A DNA stretch of 18,729 nucleotides, from positions 1 to 18,729 of the forward strand of contig DASZKW010000062.1 in assembly GCA_035552775.1 (NCBI GenBank), in the 5' to 3' direction. The notes below the pieces were generated by a model. It was given only the letters and a program-made list of their open reading frames with translations. It was not told where the DNA came from and did no database searches. Each line of letters opens with the position of its first letter. Positions within the stretch are counted from its first letter, which is position 1. Origin of the DNA: DASZKW01 sp035552775. GTDB taxonomy: Bacteria; Actinomycetota; Acidimicrobiia; Acidimicrobiales; Palsa-688. Position numbers and translations under genes: made by a program. Shown here in pieces: positions 13,249-18,729 of this stretch.

Positions 13249-13539
13249 CTAGCTCTCGAACAGCGAGATCTCCTGGCCCTCGGCCAGGGTCACGATCGCT
13301 CGCTTGGTGTCGGAACGGCGCCCGAAGGTCCCCTGGCGCCGGTTGCGCTTGCGCTTGCCCTTGCGGTTCAAGGTGTTGACCTTGACCACCTGGACCCCGA
13401 AGATGGACTCCACCGCGTAGCGGATCTCGGTCTTGTTGGACCCGGGGGCGACGATGAAGGTGTACACGCCCCGGTCGAGCAGGCCGTAGCTCTTCTCCGA
13501 CACCACGGGGCGGATGATGACGTCGCGGGGATCGCTCAC
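13249..13539 (-). CDS. rplW: 50S ribosomal protein L23
   Basis: Exit-tunnel protein that is the docking site of trigger factor and SRP. 96 aa from GTG 13537-13539: MSDPRDVIIRPVVSEKSYGL. DRGVYTFIVAPGSNKTEIRY, AVESIFGVQVVKVNTLNRKG and KRKRNRRQGTFGRRSDTKRA match the family. The GTG overlaps the rplD TGA by four bases (GTGA), a classical coupled junction. It is followed by rplB after 13 bp. Confidence 0.97.
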   Translation of the reverse strand: MSDPRDVIIRPVVSEKSYGLLDRGVYTFIVAPGSNKTEIRYAVESIFGVQVVKVNTLNRKGKRKRNRRQGTFGRRSDTKRAIVTLAEGQEISLFES

Positions 13540-14480
13540 CCGGCCACCTCCTCGGCTTCGGGCTCGGGCGCCGGAGGATCGGACGCGGGAGGATCAGATG
13601 TGGGGGAAATGGCGACCGGTTCGGCCAGGGCCGCCACGGTGCCCGGAAGCGTGTCGCGGGTGAAGATGACCCAGTCGTTGATCAAGACGTCATACGCGTT
13701 CAGCTCGCCGGCCAGCAGGATCTGGACGTCGGTCAGGTTGCGGAAGCTCTTGTAGGCGACCTCGTCGTCGCGCGACAGGACGACCAACGCCCTGCCGGGA
13801 ACGTCGAGGGAGTCCAGGGCCTCCCTGGCCCCCCGGGTACTCGGCACCTGCCGCTCGCCCTCGGCTCCCGCCACGCCCTGCTGCCCGTCGGAGCCGGACC
13901 ACACCCAGCGCTCGACGACCTTGACCTTGCCCTCCGCCGCTCGGTCCGACAGCGCCGAGCGCAGCGCCAGCGCGACCATCTTCTTGGGCGTGCGCTGGCG
14001 GTAGCTGCGGGGCTTGGGACCGAGGGCGACACCACCGCCGGTGAACTGCGGCGCCCGCTCCGAACCGGCCCGTGCCCGCCCCGTCCCCTTCTGCTTGAAC
14101 GGCTTCTTGCCGCCGCCGGCGACCTCGGCGCGTGTCTTGGTGCTCTGGGTGCCCCGGCGCGCCGCCGCCAGCTGGGCGGTGACCACCTGGTGGAGCACGG
14201 CCACGTTGGGCTCGATTCCGAACACGGCGGCGTCGAGCTCGACCCGGGTGCCGCCACCGCCGCCGAGGTCGACGATGTCCACGACCCGGTCAGCGGCCTC
14301 CGCAACCGGCGGGCTGGCGCTCGTGGCCGGCGCAGCCGGCGCAGCGTCGGTGGCCGGCGAGGCGTCGGTGGCCGGCGAGGCGTCGGTGGCCGGCGAGGCG
14401 TCGGTGGCCGGCGCGGCGTCGGTGGCCGGCGCGGCGTCGGTGGCCGGCGAGGCGTCGGTGGCCGGCGAGGCGTCGGACAT
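13536..14480 (-). CDS. rplD: 50S ribosomal protein L4 with repeat-bearing N-terminal extension
   Basis: Exit-tunnel protein; in E. coli it is the autogenous repressor of the S10 operon. ATG 14478-14480 shares a base with the rplC TGA (TGATG), giving 314 aa against about 200-220 for the family; a GTG one codon earlier is possible. Residues 1 to ~63 are a tail built from six-residue repeats (ASPATD, AAPATD). The core begins near RVVDIVDLGG and holds RRGTQSTKTRAEVAGGGKKP, FKQKGTGRARAGSERAPQFT and GGGVALGPKPRSY. A Gly/Gln-rich insertion (SGSDGQQGVAGAEGERQVP) interrupts the C-terminal part, and the end is a Pro/Glu/Ser tail (SPTSDPPASDPPAPEPEAEE). Confidence 0.96.
   Translation of the reverse strand: MSDASPATDASPATDAAPATDAAPATDASPATDASPATDASPATDAAPAAPATSASPPVAEAADRVVDIVDLGGGGGTRVELDAAVFGIEPNVAVLHQVVTAQLAAARRGTQSTKTRAEVAGGGKKPFKQKGTGRARAGSERAPQFTGGGVALGPKPRSYRQRTPKKMVALALRSALSDRAAEGKVKVVERWVWSGSDGQQGVAGAEGERQVPSTRGAREALDSLDVPGRALVVLSRDDEVAYKSFRNLTDVQILLAGELNAYDVLINDWVIFTRDTLPGTVAALAEPVAISPTSDPPASDPPAPEPEAEEVAG
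14344..14469 (-). repeat. 18-bp in-frame tandem repeat at the 5' end of rplD (7 copies)
   Basis: Seven consecutive copies of an 18-bp unit, plus-strand GCGTCGGTGGCCGGCGAG, the fourth and fifth differing by one base (GCG for GAG). Degenerate copies flank it on the 14322-14343 side. Each unit encodes six residues (ASPATD or AAPATD), so changes in copy number keep the frame of L4. Confidence 0.95.
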
Positions 14481-15121
14481 CACTTGCCTCCCTTGATCGC
14501 GTCGCGGATGAGCACCACGCCGCCGCGGGGTCCGGGAACCGCCCCCTTCAGCAGCACCAGGCTGCGCTGCGGGTCCGCCTGCACCACCTCGAGGTTGAGG
14601 GTGGTGACCCGCTGGTCACCCATCTGACCGGCCATCCTGGTGCCCTTGAACACCCGGGCCGGGGTGGCGCACGCCCCGATGGACCCGGGGGCCCGGTGGT
14701 GCTTGTGGTTGCCGTGGCTGGCGCCCTGGCCCTTGAAGTTGTGGCGCTTCATCCCCCCGGCGAAGCCCTTGCCCTTGCTCACCGCGGTGACGTCGACCTT
14801 GTCTCCGGCGACCAGGATGTCGGCGCCGAGCTCCTGGCCGACGGTGTAGGCACCGGTGTCGTCGATGCGCAGCTCGACCAGGCGACGGCCGGGGTCGACG
14901 GCGGCCTTGGCGTAGTGGCCGGCGACCGGCTTGGTCAGGGTCCGGGTCTGGCGGGTGCCGTAGGTGACCTGGAGGGCCGAGTAGCCGTCCACGTCGGGGG
15001 TCTTCAGCTGGACAACGCGCGCCGGCGTGACGCGCACGACCGTGACCGCGATGGCGCGGTCTTGCTCATCCCAGACCTGGGTCATGCCGACTTTCTCGCC
15101 GACGATCGCTTTGCTTGACAC
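14480..15121 (-). CDS. rplC: 50S ribosomal protein L3
   Basis: Early-assembly large-subunit protein with a loop reaching the peptidyl transferase centre. 213 aa from GTG 15119-15121, with GAAGGG six nt upstream: MSSKAIVGEKVGMTQVWDEQ. SKGKGFAGGMKRHNFKGQGA, SHGNHKHHRAPGSIGACATP and GTRMAGQMGDQRVTTLNLEV are the signature, including the glutamine loop region methylated by PrmB in other bacteria. It is the first gene of the cluster here; rpsJ, its usual upstream partner, is absent. Confidence 0.97.
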   Translation of the reverse strand: MSSKAIVGEKVGMTQVWDEQDRAIAVTVVRVTPARVVQLKTPDVDGYSALQVTYGTRQTRTLTKPVAGHYAKAAVDPGRRLVELRIDDTGAYTVGQELGADILVAGDKVDVTAVSKGKGFAGGMKRHNFKGQGASHGNHKHHRAPGSIGACATPARVFKGTRMAGQMGDQRVTTLNLEVVQADPQRSLVLLKGAVPGPRGGVVLIRDAIKGGK

Positions 15122-15142
15122 TGAGAACCCTTCACACGCGGA

Positions 15143-15173
15143 CGCTCCGCTCGGGCAGATCCCGAGCGGAGCG
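15143..15173 (-). promoter_or_regulatory. Strong hairpin in the rplC leader
   Basis: CGCTCCGCTCGGG (15143-15155) and CCCGAGCGGAGCG (15161-15173) form a perfect 13-bp stem around a 5-nt loop. It ends 21 nt before the rplC GTG and leaves the GAAGGG ribosome binding site unpaired. No T-tract follows on either strand, so it is unlikely to be an intrinsic terminator. In other bacteria S10-operon leaders are targets of r-protein feedback (L4 in E. coli); a similar role here is only an inference. Confidence 0.7.
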
Positions 15174-15258
15174 CTCGTTAGGTTGAGCCACGGGGTCTCC
15201 GGCGACCCGGCCTAGCCGGACCGGACACCCGCGGACATCGATTTGACGACAGCATGCG

Positions 15259-15264
15259 AGTATA
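15259..15264 (-). promoter_or_regulatory. Possible -10 element for the rplC operon
   Basis: The minus strand reads TATACT, close to the sigma-70 -10 consensus and set in otherwise GC-rich DNA. Transcription would start near 15252, giving a leader of about 130 nt. There is no good -35 match at 16-18 nt spacing, so this is a weak call. Confidence 0.35.
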
Positions 15265-15361
15265 CACAGCCCGGGCCGTCGCCGGCCCAGGGGGACTCGA
15301 GCACTTTCCCGTCCGCGGTGGTGCCCGATTCCGGTGACGAAGGGCGACCCGGCCGACGGAC

Positions 15362-15399
15362 TGTGCAGAAGTATGGGCTATAACCCCTAGAACTGCACA
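15362..15399. repeat. 7-bp inverted repeat in the rplC upstream region
   Basis: TGTGCAG (15362-15368) and CTGCACA (15393-15399) are perfect inverted copies 24 bp apart, flanking an AT-richer centre (CTATAACCCC). They could be half-sites for a regulator or a weak mRNA stem. Nothing further can be shown. Confidence 0.35.
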
Positions 15400-15410
15400 A
15401 GAGGTATCCG

Positions 15411-15428
15411 GCCCCGGCGGCCCGGGGC
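15411..15428 (-). terminator. Hairpin just after the sedolisin gene
   Basis: GCCCCGG and CCGGGGC form a perfect 7-bp stem with a 4-nt loop, starting three nt past the sedolisin stop codon. On the minus strand the following sequence (CGGATACCTCTTGTGC) has only scattered Ts. It fits a weak or factor-dependent terminator, or a 3'-end stabilising hairpin. Confidence 0.4.
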
Positions 15429-15431
15429 TGG

Positions 15432-16637
15432 CTAGAAGGCGGTGGTGCCTGCCGGGGTGCCCAGGCCGGTGGGGCCGTCGTAGCCGGGCCCGGCGGTGCA
15501 CAGGTAGGCGGCGCTCGACGAGCAGGTGCCGTTGCTGCCCGAGGTCACGTCGTTGAGCGAGCCCGCCTCCGCGTAGACGTGCTGGGCGCCGGTGCCAACC
15601 GACGAGGCGTTGCCCGCCAGCGCGTACACCGAGGCGATGATGGGCGACGCCACCGACGTGCCGCCGAACACCAGCCAACCGGAGTAGCCCTGGTAGGAGT
15701 ACGAGTCGTACACGGCCACCCCGGTGTTGGGGTCGGCGTCGGCGGACACGTCGCCCACCGTGCGCCGGGCGCAGCCGGTGTCGCTCTGCCACGACGGCTT
15801 GGCCTCCACCGTCGAACAACCGCTGCCGGTGCCGCTCCAGGCGGTCTCGGTCCAACCCCGGGTCGTGTTGGAGGTCACCAGGCTGGTGCCGCCCACCGCC
15901 GTCACGTACGGCGACGAGGCCGGGAAGCTGACCCCGTAGCCGCTGTCGCCGGCGCTGGCGGTGACCGCCACCCCGGCGTGGTTGTAGGAGCTGTCATAGC
16001 TCGTCTGGGTGCTCGACTCCGAGCCGCCGTAGCTGTTGGAGACCTCGGTGGCACCCCGGGCCGCAGCTTCTCTGGCCGCGGCGGCCAGGTTGGCGATCGA
16101 AGCGCTGCTCGCTTCGACGAGCAGGATGTGGCAGTTGGGGCAGATGGCCGAGACCATGTCGAGGTCCAGGCTGATCTCCTCACTCCAGCTGCCGTTGTTC
16201 CTGGGAAGCGAGGTGGTGCTACCCGTCTGGCTCATCTGGGTGAAGCAGCCACTGGCCACTGTGCACGCCGGGATCCCGAACGTGGAGCGGTAGGTGGCCA
16301 GGTCGGCGGCGGCCTTGGGGTCGTTGTAGGCGTCGACGATCGCCACCGTCTGGCCGCCCCCGCTGGACGCGGCGGCCGACGCCAGGGCGTAGGCGCTACG
16401 CAGCGCCGAGGGGCCGTAGCCGCTCGGGGTGGTAGCCGGGCTGGCGGGCTTGCCGTTGACCTGGACCTCGTTGAGCACGGCGTCGCACCCGGCGGAGCCG
16501 GACGTCGGTTTGGCGCACACGGCGACGTTGTGATGCGTTACCCGCGCCGGGGTGGCGGTGGCCGCCGCGGGCCACGCCAGCGACGCGACAAGGGCGACGC
16601 CGGACGCGCCGGCGACCAAGGAGTGGCGAATGTTCAT
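15432..16637 (-). CDS. Secreted sedolisin (S53 family) serine-carboxyl peptidase
   Basis: Predicted exported endopeptidase of the sedolisin family, whose members mostly act at acid pH. 401 aa from ATG 16635-16637. A signal peptide is clear: MNIRH, a hydrophobic run to about residue 20, and cleavage probable after AAATA near 28. Catalytic residues are all visible: E154 and D158 in SEEISLDLD, oxyanion D231 in SAGDSGYG, and S328 in FGGTSVASP. The C-terminal calcium-site pattern is LNDVTSGSNG, followed by GYDGPTGLGTP. Ten cysteines in the mature part suggest disulfides. The ~180-residue activation prodomain of kumamolisin-type enzymes is missing; only about 60 residues lie between signal and core. 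It is upstream of rplC on the same strand but 310 bp away, so probably a separate unit. No clear ribosome binding site or promoter was found. Confidence 0.9.
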   Translation of the reverse strand: MNIRHSLVAGASGVALVASLAWPAAATATPARVTHHNVAVCAKPTSGSAGCDAVLNEVQVNGKPASPATTPSGYGPSALRSAYALASAAASSGGGQTVAIVDAYNDPKAAADLATYRSTFGIPACTVASGCFTQMSQTGSTTSLPRNNGSWSEEISLDLDMVSAICPNCHILLVEASSASIANLAAAAREAAARGATEVSNSYGGSESSTQTSYDSSYNHAGVAVTASAGDSGYGVSFPASSPYVTAVGGTSLVTSNTTRGWTETAWSGTGSGCSTVEAKPSWQSDTGCARRTVGDVSADADPNTGVAVYDSYSYQGYSGWLVFGGTSVASPIIASVYALAGNASSVGTGAQHVYAEAGSLNDVTSGSNGTCSSSAAYLCTAGPGYDGPTGLGTPAGTTAF

Positions 16638-16676
16638 TTGTCTTTATCCGATCTCGAGTTCGCACCCGGACCAGCC

Positions 16677-16766
16677 CCCGGGATGACGCTCAGGAAGGGT
16701 ACACCCACTCTGCGCGCTCCACCCAGCGGTCGGGCCCGGAGATTTCTTCTTTGCGCTCATCCCGGG
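16677..16766. repeat. Inverted repeat in the divergent peptidase promoter region
   Basis: CCCGGGATGA (16677-16686) and its inverted copy TCATCCCGGG (16757-16766) lie 70 bp apart within the 143-bp gap between the divergent sedolisin and M1 genes. Similarity extends imperfectly outward (CCAGCC on one side, TTGG on the other). They could be paired operator half-sites that serve both genes. Confidence 0.45.
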
Positions 16767-16780
16767 TTGGAGGCGCTGGT

Positions 16781-18121
16781 ATGGGCGCAATGGCACGCGC
16801 TGGGCGGTTCGGGAAAGACTGGACGGCCGTGGCCCTGCCCCACCAGCCCCCTCCCGTCGACCTCGGCTCTGGTCGCCTGGCCGTGCCCGTCGACGTCGAG
16901 TCGGTCGACGCCACCCTCGTCTTCGATGTCGCCGCCCGTCAGGGGCGGGGCTCGGCGAAGGTGGTCTTCGTCGTTGACGACCCGGGCGGCTGCCCGGTCC
17001 TCGACCTGCGCCAGGAGCCGGCCGCGCTTCGCCTCGACGGCGCACAGCTGGGCGGCCACGCCTTTCCCCGCTGCGATCTGGGCGCCGGGCTGGACGCGGG
17101 GATGCGGGTGCTCGACGCCTCCGTGGGGCCCGGGCGGCACACCTTGGAGTTGGATTACCCCCTGGCCACCCCCGCCGCCGCCCGGGCCGAGCCCGTGGCC
17201 TGGTGCGACGCCGGGGTGCGCTTCGACTTGTGGATGTCGGACCTGGCGGCCGGGCGCTACCTGGAGATGTGGGTGCCCGCCAACCTTTGCCACGACCGCT
17301 TCGCCCTGTCCGTGGAGGTGGTGGTCACCGGAGCGGCTCGCCCCCACGTGGCGGTGGCCAACGGCGACGTCGCCGACCTCGGCGCCGGCACCCGCTTCCG
17401 GGTCGTCTACCCGGACCGCTACACGTCCCTGTCGCCCATGCTCGTGGTCGCCCCCGCCGACGAGGTGGAGCTGCGCCGCCGGCCGGTGGCGCTGGCGGGG
17501 CGGGGCGCACCGATCGGCTTGGTGGTGGCCCGCCACCGGGAGGTGGACGCCGACCTCGCGGCCTGCGAAGCCGACATCGCCGGGTGGCTCACCTACCTGG
17601 CGGAGCGGTACGGGCCGTGGGTGCACGGCGAGGAGTTCTGCGCCTTCGTGTGGGGACCGGGACGGGGCATGGAGTACGACGGGGCCACCACGGCGTCGGT
17701 GCCGGCGCTGGAACACGAGGTGTTCCACACCTGGTTCGGGCGGGGCGTGAAGCCCGCCACCGCGGGCGACGGCTGGATCGACGAGGCGTTCACCACGTGG
17801 GCCACCTCGTCGCGCCGGGCGGAGGGCGCCAGGTTCGCCGACGACGAGTTGGGCCTGGACACCGAGCCGGTCACGTTGCGCCCCCCGCACCCGTGGAGCC
17901 GGCACACCCCTGTCGAGTCGTACGCGTCGGGGGCGCGCCTGTTCGCCGGCCTGGCCGTGGTGGTGGGCGGACCGGGGAGGCTGCGCTCGGCCATGGCGGA
18001 CTGGTACCGGGCCAACGCCGGCGGCCTGGTGAGCACCGACGGCCTCGAAGCGCACCTGACGGGGTGGTCGGGCGTGGACGTCGGGCCGTGGTTCGCCCGC
18101 TACGTCCACGGGCGGGGCTGA
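16781..18121 (+). CDS. Compact M1-family (gluzincin) metallopeptidase
   Basis: Predicted zinc aminopeptidase of family M1. ATG 16781 with GGAGG (16769-16773) seven nt upstream gives 446 aa; a TTG ten codons earlier has no ribosome binding site. The N-terminal half is beta-rich, as in the M1 saddle domain. The catalytic half has GRGMEY (296-299 for GMEY) in place of GAMEN, the zinc site HEVFH (312-316) and E335 in WIDEAFTTW exactly 18 residues on, giving HExxHx18E, and Y381 in SYASGARLF as the probable transition-state tyrosine. The C-terminal helical domain of full-length M1 enzymes is absent. No signal peptide, so probably cytosolic. It is divergent from the sedolisin gene. The last codons (HGRG-stop) form the first copy of a 16-bp tandem repeat. 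Exact substrate unknown. Confidence 0.88.
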   Translation: MGAMARAGRFGKDWTAVALPHQPPPVDLGSGRLAVPVDVESVDATLVFDVAARQGRGSAKVVFVVDDPGGCPVLDLRQEPAALRLDGAQLGGHAFPRCDLGAGLDAGMRVLDASVGPGRHTLELDYPLATPAAARAEPVAWCDAGVRFDLWMSDLAAGRYLEMWVPANLCHDRFALSVEVVVTGAARPHVAVANGDVADLGAGTRFRVVYPDRYTSLSPMLVVAPADEVELRRRPVALAGRGAPIGLVVARHREVDADLAACEADIAGWLTYLAERYGPWVHGEEFCAFVWGPGRGMEYDGATTASVPALEHEVFHTWFGRGVKPATAGDGWIDEAFTTWATSSRRAEGARFADDELGLDTEPVTLRPPHPWSRHTPVESYASGARLFAGLAVVVGGPGRLRSAMADWYRANAGGLVSTDGLEAHLTGWSGVDVGPWFARYVHGRG

Positions 18122-18262
18122 CAACGGGCGGGGCTGACCACGGGCGGGGCTGACCACGGGCGGGGCTGACAACGGGCGGGGCTGACAACGGGCGGGGCTG
18201 ACCACGAGGGGGGCTGACAACGGGCGGGGCTGACAACGGGCGGGCTGACAACGGGCGGGCTG
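18107..18262 (+). repeat. 16-bp minisatellite over the M1 stop codon and downstream
   Basis: About ten tandem units of the type ACAACGGGCGGGGCTG or ACCACGGGCGGGGCTG. Unit 1 (18107-18120) is the end of the M1 gene. Units 2-8 are 16 bp at 18121-18232, one with a changed core (ACCACGAGGGGGGCTG), and the last two are 15 bp, missing a G. Each unit junction supplies a TGA. The paired G-runs (GGGCGGGG) could form G-quadruplexes on the plus strand or in the M1 mRNA 3' region. Confidence 0.95.
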
Positions 18263-18341
18263 ACAGTTCCTTGGAGATTGCTTAAAGCCGGGACCGGGGC
18301 GTGAGGTAATTCGGGCATCTCGTCCCCCTAGGGTGGTGGAC

Positions 18342-18729
18342 GTGGCTGGACAACACCTTTCGCCGCGTCGTAGCCGCCTGTGGGCGGCCGGCGTAGCCGC
18401 GGCCGTGGTGGTCGTCGCCGCCGTCGCCGCCGGCGTGGTGGCCTGGCGGAGCGGCGCCAGCCGGTCGGCGGACGGTGCCGGCGTGTCGTCCGGGCGCGGC
18501 GCGGCCCCCGCGTCCACCACCACCACGGCGCCGCCGCCTCCACTCACGGTGACCTCGGTGACCCCCGCCAACGGAGCCACCAACGTGTCGGGCGTGACGC
18601 CGGTGGTGGTCAACTTCTCGGCCCCGTTGGCGCCGAGCTCGCCGATGCCGGTGGTGTCGCCGACGGTGCCCGGCAGCTGGCAGCCGGCGGGACCGGCGGC
18701 GTTGAGCTTCACCCCGACGGTGGCGTTCG
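18342..18729 (+). CDS. Membrane-anchored or secreted protein with Ig-like domain (runs off right edge)
   Basis: The open frame runs from GTG 18342, with AGGG eight nt upstream, to the window edge; in-frame GTGs at 18333 and 18336 are alternatives. After a basic start (MAGQHLSPRRSRL) there is a hydrophobic segment at about residues 14-35, either an uncleaved anchor or a signal peptide. Next comes a Ser/Gly/Thr/Pro linker ending TTTTAPPPPL. From about residue 71 the sequence TVTSVTPANGATNVSGVTPV, then VVNFSAPL, resembles bacterial Ig-like domains of the Big_5 type. Such domains occur in actinobacterial cell-wall proteins, including some L,D-transpeptidases, but the catalytic part, if any, is outside the window. 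Function is not assigned. Confidence 0.7.
   Translation, partial: MAGQHLSPRRSRLWAAGVAAAVVVVAAVAAGVVAWRSGASRSADGAGVSSGRGAAPASTTTTAPPPPLTVTSVTPANGATNVSGVTPVVVNFSAPLAPSSPMPVVSPTVPGSWQPAGPAALSFTPTVAF

Larger units (their letters stand above)
15122..15431 (-). other. Leader and intergenic region upstream of rplC (310 bp)
   Basis: This gap between the sedolisin gene and rplC holds no credible gene. From the rplC side it contains the ribosome binding site, a perfect 13-bp stem hairpin, two small overlapping hairpins (15193-15208 and 15207-15219, which cannot form together), a TATACT-like hexamer, a 7-bp inverted repeat around an ATAA-containing centre, and a hairpin right after the sedolisin stop. 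It probably contains the operon promoter and an mRNA leader of about 130 nt. Confidence 0.6.

Noticed and set aside
15143..15173. Intrinsic terminator upstream of rplC
   Set aside because: The stem is strong but no T-run follows on either strand, and a terminator 21 nt before the start codon of an essential operon would need a control mechanism that is not visible; kept as a leader hairpin.
15243..15266. Plus-strand promoter TTGACG with TATACA upstream of the sedolisin 3' end
   Set aside because: Spacing between the hexamers is only 12 nt, and no plus-strand gene follows.
16751..16780. TTG start ten codons upstream for the M1 peptidase
   Set aside because: No ribosome binding site before the TTG, while ATG 16781 has GGAGG at ideal spacing.
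15579..17750. Very long plus-strand open frame (723 codons) across the sedolisin gene and much of the M1 gene
   Set aside because: It is antisense to a well-supported peptidase and then out of frame with the M1 gene. High GC content makes stop codons rare in these frames, and the product has no recognisable domains and is strongly biased to Gly, Arg and His.
18107..18262. Minisatellite as a CRISPR array
   Set aside because: Units are 15-16 bp directly adjacent with no unique spacers, the repeat is too short, and no cas gene is present.
18263..18341. Promoter for the Ig-like gene in the AT-richer stretch after the minisatellite
   Set aside because: TTGCTT and TAATTC are present but about 23 nt apart, and no other hexamer pair fits; too weak to call.
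16757..18712. Long minus-strand open frame (651 codons) antisense to the M1 peptidase, the minisatellite and the Ig-like gene
   Set aside because: It runs through the tandem repeats as an artificial Pro/Ser/Arg repeat and opposite a gene with a complete HExxHx18E site; a GC-driven shadow.

Overview
The window is high-GC actinobacterial chromosome, most likely Acidimicrobiia or a close relative. That placement is inferred from gene order, the zinc-type S14 and S4, the actinobacterial style of L2 and the GKQGAGKGTQ P-loop of adenylate kinase; no search was run. About 80% of it is the S10-spc-alpha ribosomal protein cluster, read entirely on the minus strand from about 15.1 kb down to base 1.

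In transcription order the minus-strand cluster is rplC (L3), rplD (L4), rplW (L23), rplB (L2), rpsS (S19), rplV (L22), rpsC (S3), rplP (L16), rpmC (L29), rpsQ (S17), rplN (L14), rplX (L24), rplE (L5), rpsZ (S14), rpsH (S8), rplF (L6), rplR (L18), rpsE (S5), rpmD (L30), rplO (L15), secY, adk, map, infA, rpmJ (L36), rpsM (S13), rpsK (S11), rpsD (S4), and the first 30 codons of rpoA at the left edge. Genes are tightly packed. Many junctions are TGATG, TAATG or GTGA overlaps, so translational coupling is expected. rpsJ (S10), which normally precedes rplC, is not here. A structured leader of about 130 nt with a possible promoter precedes rplC instead.

To the right lie accessory genes. A secreted sedolisin (S53) peptidase is on the minus strand. 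A compact M1 (gluzincin) metallopeptidase is divergent from it on the plus strand. A 16-bp tandem repeat begins in the last codons of the M1 gene. The 5' part of a membrane-anchored Ig-like-domain protein runs off the right edge.

The core operon is conventional in content, and I did not find a clearly new multi-gene system. The points worth a second look are small-scale: infA has no ATG, GTG or TTG available and appears to start at CTG; the 3' end of rpmJ is partly duplicated and forms a 17-codon mini-ORF with its own ribosome binding site; a 35-codon ORF with a strong ribosome binding site lies between map and infA over GC-rich palindromes; L4, L22, S3 and L5 carry long low-complexity tails, two of them built from in-frame tandem repeats; and the minisatellite seems to have grown out of a stop-codon region.
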